DNA of 28,075 nt from CAYOYH01 sp964408165 (GTDB taxonomy: Bacteria; Patescibacteriota; Saccharimonadia; Saccharimonadales; CAYOYH01): assembly GCA_964408165.1 (NCBI GenBank), contig CAYOYH010000005.1:1-28075 (forward strand). The letters are read 5' to 3'. The position numbers and the translations under genes are program-made. The notes below the pieces were generated by a model. It worked only from the letters and a program-made list of their open reading frames with translations, ran no database searches and was not told the origin of the DNA. This document shows, one piece after another, positions 22,027-28,075 of the stretch (position 1 is its first letter; each line of letters starts with the position of its first letter).

Positions 22027-23094
22027 TTATTGATCCTGGGGGAGTTTTCGCTGCCCAAGGTAGTCTTCTAGCAGTATGCGTCCAGCTGCAACTGTAGGTA
22101 TGGCCAAGAAACCACCAAGTATTCCACCCAGAGCAAACCCGACCATCACCGATACTAAAATCAAAAGCGGTGAAAGATGAAGCACCCTAGACTGTATGTA
22201 CGGCTGCACGGTGTTGTTCTCAATTTGCTGGTAAACAACGAAAAACACCAGCATAATCAAGGCAGCCACTAGTGATTGAGTCAGGGCAACCAAGATGACT
22301 ACCACAGAGCCCATTATGGCGCCGATTAATGGTATGAGAGCGAACATAGCTACCACGCCAGCTAGGGCGATAGCACTTGGCAGGCCCACGATCAACATCA
22401 TTATCAGACTAGAGGTGCCGGCCATTAGAGCTACTATGAACTGCCCATTTACATAGCCAGTCACCACTCTCTGCATTTGCAAGGCTAGCTCTTGATTGTG
22501 GGCTAGTTTGCTTTTCGGAGTAAACGTCCAAAAGCGCTTCATCCAGGCTGGACCCTCTACAAGCATAAAGAAAGTCAGCACCAGCACTATGAAAACTGAC
22601 ACAATGCCGCCGGCAACTCTCTCGGCACCAGCGACAACTGGCGAGGCTATGTCTGTGAGCTCGCTGCTGATATCAGCCACCAACCCGTCAACTTCATCTT
22701 GGAGATTATGCCTGTCTATTAGTTCGGAAAACATACCGCCGTTGCCTTCGTCGCGAATGCCCTCAATCATTTCAGGGATAGCGTTAATTAAATTAGTCGT
22801 TTCCTTTACGATGGGTGGGAAAGTTAGGTAAATGAAGGTGCCGACTACTAGCAAAACGCCCAGATAGGCAATGCCTGTGGGTAGAACTCTACCGCCCTTA
22901 CCTTTGGTGATGCGCGAAGCAATGTAATTAACTGGTCTAGCCAAAGCCAGCGTAAAGAAAAAAGCAATAACTACTAAAAGCAGTGCATGCTGAATTTCTG
23001 AAAAAATCTGTACCGAAATCCACCCTAGCGCAATCAGTACCGCTATCCGAATAATGGTCCTATTTTCTATGTCTAGTTTTACTCTCATCGCCAT
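22027..23094 (-). CDS. AI-2E/PerM-family transporter
   Basis: 355 residues with about eight membrane helices. Two hydrophobic segments open the protein (IRIAVLIALGWISVQIF; LLLVVIAFFFTLALARPVN), a soluble middle part is rich in acidic residues (IEGIRDEGNGGMFSELID), and the C-terminal bundle has the family pattern around PLIGAIMGSVVVILVAL and GGILGGFLAIPTVAAGRIL. Family members export autoinducer-2 or other small solutes; some act as sodium/proton antiporters. Two ATGs, 23094 and 23088, fit. A minus-strand TATACT (23103-23098) ends just 3-9 bases before them, so the mRNA may be leaderless. It is the last gene of the minus-strand envelope run. Confidence 0.88.
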   Translation of the reverse strand: MAMRVKLDIENRTIIRIAVLIALGWISVQIFSEIQHALLLVVIAFFFTLALARPVNYIASRITKGKGGRVLPTGIAYLGVLLVVGTFIYLTFPPIVKETTNLINAIPEMIEGIRDEGNGGMFSELIDRHNLQDEVDGLVADISSELTDIASPVVAGAERVAGGIVSVFIVLVLTFFMLVEGPAWMKRFWTFTPKSKLAHNQELALQMQRVVTGYVNGQFIVALMAGTSSLIMMLIVGLPSAIALAGVVAMFALIPLIGAIMGSVVVILVALTQSLVAALIMLVFFVVYQQIENNTVQPYIQSRVLHLSPLLILVSVMVGFALGGILGGFLAIPTVAAGRILLEDYLGQRKLPQDQ

Positions 23095-23097
23095 GAC

Positions 23098-23103
23098 AGT
23101 ATA
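23098..23103 (-). promoter_or_regulatory. -10 box at the AI-2E gene start
   Basis: TATACT on the minus strand, 3 bases before ATG 23094 and 9 before ATG 23088. The -35 is poor. It implies a leaderless or near-leaderless message. Confidence 0.4.
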
Positions 23104-23118
23104 CCCTAAAATTGATCG

Positions 23119-24231
23119 CTAGTGACGATACAACTCCAGCAATTCCAATCCAACATTCTCAATGTCGTATTTTTTAATTTCTTCGGCTTGCCACTGTTTA
23201 AGTTTCTTGGCCTGAGGCTTGTCGTTTAGCAACTCATCAATCCGACGAGCAAATTCTGCTGTGTCGGCAGGATCGATTAACAGCTTCGAGCGACCACCTA
23301 GCACTGTCGAGTATCCGGCGTTATCTCCGCCCAGCGCTAGCGTGCCACTGGCCATGGCCTCAATCAGCACTATCCCGAAGCTCTCGCCACCGGTGGAGGG
23401 GTAAACTGCTAAGTCTGCGGTGGCTAAGTAATCAGATTTTTGGTCTTCCTCAATGAATCCCTCGAAAATTATTTTTTCGCCCAAACCATAGTGCTTGGCG
23501 CTTAACTCCAGACTTGAGCCCAGTGGCCCTTCGCCGACGACTATTAGGCGTCTGTTGTGGAAAAGATCTCTGTTGTCCAGCCAGTGTACAGCTTCAATTA
23601 AATGTTCACAGCCTTTACGTTTCACTAGCCGGTTCAAAAACAATATGTTTTGTTTGCCATCGTCATATTTGGTAATTTTTTTACCAGATTTGAATTTAGT
23701 GATATCTACGGCGTTGGGTATTACGCCGGTTTCAATACCGAAATATTCAGAAGCAAACTCCTGAGCAGCGGTAGAGACGCTGATTATTTCATCGAAGCGC
23801 TTCAATGTTCGTCTTTGAGCCAGACTGAGCAGTTTTGCTCCGTATTTTTCTAGCCATGAGGCTCCGACAATGTGGAAAGTGCCAACGATACGAGTACCAT
23901 TAGGCGCTTCGTTGATAATTCTCCCCGCTAGTAATGGATTGTAGGGTAGCTGTACGTGAAGTACGTCGTACTCTTGCTGGTCTAAAACTTTCCGGATGCT
24001 CTCTTTGCTGGCAGGCAAGGGCAGGGTCATTTTGTTTTGGTTTCCACTCACACCGAAGTTTTTCGACATCGAATGAACCGTTAAGTCCGGGTTGAGTAGT
24101 GGGTCGCTTTCGCCGACAAGATAGTGCACTTCGTGACCTTGGGACTGAAGCCACCGGCCGACCGTTTTGACATACTGTTGTACCCCGTCAGATCGATCCA
24201 AACTGTCGTCGAACACTATACCAATTCTCAT
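23119..24231 (-). CDS. GT4-family glycosyltransferase (second of pair)
   Basis: 370 residues, GT-B fold. The N-terminal Rossmann domain starts MRIGIVFDDSLDRSDGVQQYV; the donor domain has ILFLNRLVKRKGCEHLIEA, LIVVGEGPL and the GT4 acidic motif region ESFGIVLIEAMASGTLALGGDNAG (an EX7E pattern). It transfers a sugar from a nucleotide donor, probably to a lipid or another sugar at the cytoplasmic face. It overlaps the upstream GT4 gene by 4 bases (ATGA) and likely adds a successive residue to the same acceptor. Sugar and acceptor unknown. Confidence 0.9.
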   Translation of the reverse strand: MRIGIVFDDSLDRSDGVQQYVKTVGRWLQSQGHEVHYLVGESDPLLNPDLTVHSMSKNFGVSGNQNKMTLPLPASKESIRKVLDQQEYDVLHVQLPYNPLLAGRIINEAPNGTRIVGTFHIVGASWLEKYGAKLLSLAQRRTLKRFDEIISVSTAAQEFASEYFGIETGVIPNAVDITKFKSGKKITKYDDGKQNILFLNRLVKRKGCEHLIEAVHWLDNRDLFHNRRLIVVGEGPLGSSLELSAKHYGLGEKIIFEGFIEEDQKSDYLATADLAVYPSTGGESFGIVLIEAMASGTLALGGDNAGYSTVLGGRSKLLIDPADTAEFARRIDELLNDKPQAKKLKQWQAEEIKKYDIENVGLELLELYRH

Positions 24232-25367
24232 TTGCTACTCCCACGTCTAACCAAATCTTCATATATTGCCTCATACTCGTCTACGATGTTTTTGTAGTCA
24301 TACTGGCGAACTCTCTTTTTCGCCCAATTTTTGAAAATCGTTCTAGCTTCTTCGTCGTATAGCAACTCCTCTATGCGTTTGGCGAGCAGAGCTGGCTTGG
24401 TGGGGTCGACCAAATATTTGTCTGAGGCGTCGCCAGTGGCAAATCGATAGCCGGCATTATCTCCAGCCACATATGGTATTTGCATCGCCATTGCCTCTAA
24501 AAGTACAATCCCAAACCCCTCTCCGTAGGGCGCAGGGGAGCAATACAAGTCAGCAGAAGCGTATAGGCGCACTTTGGCTTCGTCGTCGACAAAACCCAAA
24601 AACTCAACATTTGGCAGTTTATGCCTAGCCACATATGACTCTAGTTTTTTCCTCATGTCGCCGTCACTGGCAATCACCAACCTGATGTCACTGTGAGTTT
24701 CAGCCAGCACTCGATAAGCTTTTAAAAGCAAATCTGGGCCTTTCCTTTTTTCCAGTCGGTTCACGAATAGAATTGTCTTGGTGCTGTCCTCGTATTTTGG
24801 CAGAGGTTTGACTTTCTGGGGGTCGTATTTTGTCAAATCAACACCGTTGTAGATGATCTGAACCTTGCCATCAATGAGGCTGTTGATATGCTCTGCGGCT
24901 GGTTCGGAAGCCGCCACCATATGATCAATGTCCTTTATGAACGACTTGGTGTAGGGTTTTGCCGCCTTGCCGATTGTTCTGTGAATCCAAGCTTCGGGCA
25001 GTTTGGCATGAAAGGTAGCCACGATCGGGCAAGAGGCTTTGTTCAATATTTGCCTAGAAAGTATTGGCACCCATGGTTCATGGAAATGCAACAAATCATA
25101 TTTTTGCTCCCTTAGGTAAGCTTTTATCTCTTTTGGCCCAGCGTGCAGAGAAATATCGGCTTTAGTCCTGAAGGGAGTGTTCAGCTCTGTAGAAATCCCG
25201 ACCAAGTGTACGCCTGGGGGAGCCATAGCGTCACTGCGCCGAGGGTTGGGGGTGATGATACTGACCTCGTGCCCACGAGCAATCAGTTCTTGCTGATGAG
25301 CTTTGGCCGCCTCCTGCACACCGCCAGGGCGAAAAATATTATACGGACAGATTATCCCGATTTTCAT
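24228..25367 (-). CDS. GT4-family glycosyltransferase, PimA-like
   Basis: 379 residues. The start MKIGIICPYNIFRPGGVQEAAKAHQQELIARGHEV, with the GGVQ donor/acceptor loop, and the donor-site segments ILFVNRLEKRKGPDLLLKA, GFVDDEAKVRLYASADLYCSPAP and GEGFGIVLLEAMAMQIPYVAGDNAGYR all resemble phosphatidyl-myo-inositol mannosyltransferase PimA and relatives. Such enzymes add the first sugar to a phosphatidyl lipid. A CDP-alcohol phosphatidyltransferase lies nearby, which fits, but identity of donor and acceptor is inferred. The gene is second in the minus run, 35 bases after the hydrolase. Confidence 0.88.
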   Translation of the reverse strand: MKIGIICPYNIFRPGGVQEAAKAHQQELIARGHEVSIITPNPRRSDAMAPPGVHLVGISTELNTPFRTKADISLHAGPKEIKAYLREQKYDLLHFHEPWVPILSRQILNKASCPIVATFHAKLPEAWIHRTIGKAAKPYTKSFIKDIDHMVAASEPAAEHINSLIDGKVQIIYNGVDLTKYDPQKVKPLPKYEDSTKTILFVNRLEKRKGPDLLLKAYRVLAETHSDIRLVIASDGDMRKKLESYVARHKLPNVEFLGFVDDEAKVRLYASADLYCSPAPYGEGFGIVLLEAMAMQIPYVAGDNAGYRFATGDASDKYLVDPTKPALLAKRIEELLYDEEARTIFKNWAKKRVRQYDYKNIVDEYEAIYEDLVRRGSSK

Positions 25368-25402
25368 CTACACCAATGATACTACAGATATCTATAGTGA
25401 AA

Positions 25403-26332
25403 TTATTTAGCCAGAATTTTCTTTATCGCATCAGGGTAAATTTTGGCAACTTCTTCTTCGCTACCAATGACACTGGGCGCATGCAATTTAATGTTGGCCA
25501 TATGCGTAGAGCTTTTTTTGTACAGTTTGGACAGCGTGGCGCGTACTGATTTGCTGTCAAAATACTGATCGGTTGGGGTAGTCATGTCGTACAGGTTGAG
25601 ATTAATCGGACTACTGTCTTTGGTTAAATCAAAATCTGAAAGCACCTTGTAGGTGTAAAATTTGGTTCGAGTGTCGTTAGACGACCACAGGTGGTGCTCC
25701 ATTTCGCCAGCCTTTACTCGCGCCTCTTTGGTGTCATGGCGGTACTTGGGGTTGGGGTTAATCACTCTGAAAGCTATCAACATAATTTTGAGCGATAGCT
25801 TATTGAATATCAATCCGTTGATAAGCGCACCGCCGGTTTTGGAATAGCCAAACTTAAATGCCGCCTGCGCCGCTGGTCGTTGCAGGGAAGTAAGCGTAAA
25901 ATCTGACGACTTACCAAAGCCGACAAAACTAATCACGAACTCAACGTTCTCGGTGAGTTCTGGGTACTTTTGCAGCATTTTAGTCGCAACTAAAAACCCA
26001 AACGACATGGCAACAATTCGAATCTTCCTAGAATCCAGTTTGTACGTTTTTATGAATGTGTACAGATAATCGGCGTAATCTTCAATATCAGGCTGGCGAT
26101 CTACTTGGTAGAAACTATCCATACCGCCAAAGCCCGGCAAGTCCGGCATCCAAACCCGACCATAGTTACTATGAAATTTAGCAGTGGTGTACATTCGTTC
26201 TAGCGAAGAATGTAACCCATAAAGAAGAAGTATGTCACGCTCTTGTCCGTTGCGAGCAGGAAGTTTTAAAAGTCGACCATTCAGACCGCCAACTTGCAGG
26301 GGAGTCACTTCATTTTTTGGTATTTTGAGCAT
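25403..26332 (-). CDS. Alpha/beta hydrolase-fold protein
   Basis: 309 residues. The nucleophile elbow is AMSFGF (Ser after the usual strand, Ala in place of the first Gly of GxSxG). The oxyanion segment is LLLYGLHSS, then DLPGFGGMDSF in the cap lead-in, and a candidate catalytic His lies in NIKLHAPSV near the C-terminus. It is probably an esterase, lipase or lysophospholipase; the substrate is unknown. No signal peptide is seen. Minus-strand GAGAGGTG precedes ATG 26332. It is first gene of the minus run and divergent from the phosphatidyltransferase. Confidence 0.8.
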   Translation of the reverse strand: MLKIPKNEVTPLQVGGLNGRLLKLPARNGQERDILLLYGLHSSLERMYTTAKFHSNYGRVWMPDLPGFGGMDSFYQVDRQPDIEDYADYLYTFIKTYKLDSRKIRIVAMSFGFLVATKMLQKYPELTENVEFVISFVGFGKSSDFTLTSLQRPAAQAAFKFGYSKTGGALINGLIFNKLSLKIMLIAFRVINPNPKYRHDTKEARVKAGEMEHHLWSSNDTRTKFYTYKVLSDFDLTKDSSPINLNLYDMTTPTDQYFDSKSVRATLSKLYKKSSTHMANIKLHAPSVIGSEEEVAKIYPDAIKKILAK

Positions 26333-26351
26333 TTTACTTCACCTCTCTTTC

Positions 26352-26393
26352 GATAATTTATGTGGTCCAGAATTGTTCAAGTTCGAGTATACT
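26352..26393. promoter_or_regulatory. Divergent promoter region, hydrolase (-) and phosphatidyltransferase (+)
   Basis: Minus strand: TTGAAC (26380-26375), a 17-base spacer and ATTATC (26357-26352). Plus strand: TATACT (26388-26393), 15 bases before the ATG at 26409, with a weak -35. The plus message would have only about 9 leader bases and no ribosome site. Confidence 0.45.
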
Positions 26394-26408
26394 GTTCCTC
26401 ATACACTC

Positions 26409-27035
26409 ATGGATAGTATACGCAAATTTGTCAAAAAGCCGATGCACAGGATTGCTAATTGGCTCAATGATATCACCGGTGGCAAGATTACGCCTAATTT
26501 CGTGACTTTGACGTCACTAGTGTTGCACCTGCCGATTTTCTGGGCTATCGTGGCCCAGCAGTTTACGCTGGCAGCGGTGATGTTGGTCGTTTTTGGTCTG
26601 CTCGATAGCTTGGACGGCGAACTTGCTAGACTGCAGGGTCGGGCATCGAGAGCCGGAATGTTACTAGATGCCTCGGCTGATCGCATGAAAGAAGCCATCG
26701 TCTTCGCCGCTTTAGCGTATATGTTTGCACTGGACTCTGAGCCTACGGCAGTCTTGGTGACCGTGGCAGCTATTACCGGCGCCTACACTGTTAGCTACAT
26801 CAAAGCCAAGGGCGAAACAGCGCTCAAGGGTTCGCGCCTGGGCGTACAGGAGATTAATCGCATCTTCCAATCTGGGCTGATGCGCTACGAAGTCAGAACA
26901 GCATTTTTAGTGGTCGGTTTGATTTTCAGCAGCCTGCTTCTTCCCGTCATCTGGGCTATAGCACTACTATCATGGCTAACTGCCTTCTACAGGTTGATTT
27001 CAATTTCTAAAAAGATTTCTAAGGGTTCCGCGTGA
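26409..27035 (+). CDS. CDP-alcohol phosphatidyltransferase
   Basis: 208 residues from ATG 26409; the frame extends upstream, but that part is antisense to the hydrolase and reads unlike protein. The family signature D(x)2DG(x)2AR(x)8G(x)3D(x)3D appears as LLDSLDGELARLQGRASRAGMLLDASADR. Several membrane helices follow. It swaps CMP on a CDP-activated lipid for an alcohol such as inositol, glycerol phosphate or serine, or for a phospho-alcohol. ITPNFVTLTSLVLHLP is the usual entry helix. Next to a PimA-like GT4, a phosphatidylinositol-type product is plausible but unproven. It overlaps the next gene by 4 bases. Confidence 0.9.
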   Translation: MDSIRKFVKKPMHRIANWLNDITGGKITPNFVTLTSLVLHLPIFWAIVAQQFTLAAVMLVVFGLLDSLDGELARLQGRASRAGMLLDASADRMKEAIVFAALAYMFALDSEPTAVLVTVAAITGAYTVSYIKAKGETALKGSRLGVQEINRIFQSGLMRYEVRTAFLVVGLIFSSLLLPVIWAIALLSWLTAFYRLISISKKISKGSA

Positions 27036-27574
27036 AGCTGTATTTCGTCCGACACGGACACACCAATTACAATCGCTTCGGGATTATGAATGATGATCCC
27101 AGCGTTAATGTGCGCCTGACTAAAAAGGGAATTCGGCAAGCACAGAAAGCTTCAGATGCCCTGAAAGACACACCGCTGACGCATATTTATATTTCCGAGC
27201 TGCCTCGAACTCGCCAGACTGCCGAAATAATAAACCAACACCACCAGCTACAGCTCGGTGAAGATTCACGACTCAACGACAATCGTACCGGCTTCAATGG
27301 CAAGCCATGGTTGTTCATGGCGGTCGCTCATCTGTTCGCTAAGAATCGATATTCAAAACGGTATAATGGTGGAGAGTCGTTACTGGACAGCAAAAAAAGA
27401 GTCACCGAGTTCTTAGCAGAACTAAAGCCTAGGCATAAAGACACCGATATAGTGTTGATTGTTGGACACTCCAACACTGGTCAAATTGCAACTGGCTATT
27501 TCAGTGATCTTTCAGACCTAGACACCTTCGCAGTCGTGGTCAGAAATGGACAAATCGCGCAATTCAACCTGTAG
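27032..27574 (+). CDS. Histidine phosphatase family protein
   Basis: 180 residues. It begins MKLYFVRHGHTNYN: RHG with the phospho-accepting His, then SELPRTRQTAEII (second Arg motif), and VLIVGHSNTG with the second catalytic His near residue 147. Members remove phosphate from sugar phosphates, nucleotides or phosphoproteins; the substrate is not decidable. GTG 27032 overlaps the stop of the phosphatidyltransferase (GTGA), so the two are translationally coupled, and a phosphorylated lipid precursor is a possible substrate. Confidence 0.9.
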   Translation: MKLYFVRHGHTNYNRFGIMNDDPSVNVRLTKKGIRQAQKASDALKDTPLTHIYISELPRTRQTAEIINQHHQLQLGEDSRLNDNRTGFNGKPWLFMAVAHLFAKNRYSKRYNGGESLLDSKKRVTEFLAELKPRHKDTDIVLIVGHSNTGQIATGYFSDLSDLDTFAVVVRNGQIAQFNL

Positions 27575-27590
27575 TATTTGAAACGATACA

Positions 27591-27599
27591 TGCTATCAT
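27591..27599 (+). promoter_or_regulatory. Extended -10 box before the CarS-like gene
   Basis: TGCTATCAT: TGn plus TATCAT, 33 bases before the GTG at 27632. No good -35 is seen, as allowed for extended -10 promoters. Confidence 0.35.
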
Positions 27600-27631
27600 A
27601 CTAATCAATTCAAAATAAAAGGGAGGTGTAG

Positions 27632-28075
27632 GTGAGCGCAATACTCTTCGCCCTGTGGTTCTACTTGCCGGCAGGCGGCGCCAATATGGCACCGTTTTTT
27701 GCTGGTAAAATTAAATTTCTAGACCCTCTAGGCAAGCCTTTGGATTTTGGCAAATCTTTCAGAGGCAAAAGAATTTTCGGAGACAACAAAACTTTCCGCG
27801 GCTTGTTAGCCGGCTACGCAGGAGCTTGGGCAGTGCTGCTATTTCAAGCGTGGCTCTACCAAAACACTACATTTTTTTATGAACTCTCTCCTTTCGACTA
27901 CAGCACCATGAATATCTGGCTTTTTGCTGGAGTATTTACGCTAGGCGCACTCGGTGGTGACGCCATCAAAAGTTTTTTCAAACGCCGAGCAAATATTAAG
28001 CCTGGTGAAAAATGGCCACCATTCGACCAAGCTGACTGGATATTTGGTGCAGTGCTGCTGAGTCTACTGGTTACC
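27632..28075 (+). CDS. CarS-like CDP-lipid synthase (partial, 3' end off window)
   Basis: 148 residues visible, no stop. It starts GTG 27632 with GGGAGG 5 bases upstream. Motifs match the CDP-archaeol synthase family: LPAGGANMAPFF, GKSFRGKRIFGDNKTFRG (the GDNKT segment), GALGGDAIKSFFKRRANIKPG and PPFDQADWIFGA. Several membrane helices. Archaeal CarS makes CDP-archaeol from CTP and an ether lipid phosphate; bacterial relatives probably make a CDP-activated lipid in place of CdsA. That product would feed the CDP-alcohol phosphatidyltransferase two genes upstream. The substrate lipid in this organism is unknown. Confidence 0.85.
   Translation, partial: MSAILFALWFYLPAGGANMAPFFAGKIKFLDPLGKPLDFGKSFRGKRIFGDNKTFRGLLAGYAGAWAVLLFQAWLYQNTTFFYELSPFDYSTMNIWLFAGVFTLGALGGDAIKSFFKRRANIKPGEKWPPFDQADWIFGAVLLSLLVT

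Noticed and set aside
26232..26408. Upstream extension of the phosphatidyltransferase frame
   Set aside because: It is antisense to the hydrolase start and reads unlike protein; the family begins at MDSIRKF.

Overview
The window looks like chromosome of a Candidate Phyla Radiation (Patescibacteria) bacterium, most likely a Saccharibacteria (TM7) relative. That assignment is inference. It rests on a compact layout with 4-11 base gene overlaps, many genes with no close textbook match, TGA used as an ordinary stop, and lineage-type oddities such as a lysine/glutamate-rich extension on ribosomal protein L1. No rRNA or tRNA gene was found. A run of 100 N at 13383-13482 is an assembly gap inside a repeat cluster.

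Layout. 1-1113 (minus) is the front of a membrane glycosyltransferase. 1173-3853 (plus) is secE-nusG-rplK-rplA, with two possible small ORFs between L11 and L1. 3974-7485 (plus) holds a small unknown gene, a dCTP deaminase and a 790-residue thymidylate kinase/ThyX-like fusion; the last two form a dTTP-supply pair. 7486-11060 is an accessory region that separates L1 from L10/L12. Its minus-strand half is a small operon behind what looks like a transcription attenuator. Its plus-strand half is an XRE regulator, a transglutaminase-like protein and a complete 1149 bp IS256/IS1249-like element inserted in the centre of a palindrome. A 33 bp direct repeat (8403-8435 and 11026-11058) brackets the plus-strand half.

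11107-12483 holds rplJ-rplL with a promoter, a structured leader and a strong terminator. 12484-14102 contains one conserved unknown gene and a cluster of structured repeats in both orientations. Each repeat is built from two hairpins whose stems change in a compensatory way between copies. 14103-16926 is dnaX-dnaB. 17179-18672 is a multi-spanning GT-C-type membrane protein. 18722-22022 is a tight run ybaB-recR-DHH phosphoesterase-cysS. DnaX and RecR both appear to have lost the zinc-binding cysteines usual for their families.

22027-26332 (minus) is a cell-envelope run: alpha/beta hydrolase, two GT4 glycosyltransferases (one PimA-like) and an AI-2E-type permease. Divergent from it (plus) are a CDP-alcohol phosphatidyltransferase, a histidine phosphatase and a partial CarS-like CDP-lipid synthase. 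Together these suggest a (glyco)phospholipid assembly locus. Several genes here have a -10 box only a few bases before the start codon, so short-leader or leaderless mRNAs are likely.

The best candidates for something undescribed are the covarying two-hairpin repeats at 12550-13992 and the minus-strand attenuator at 8205-8403.
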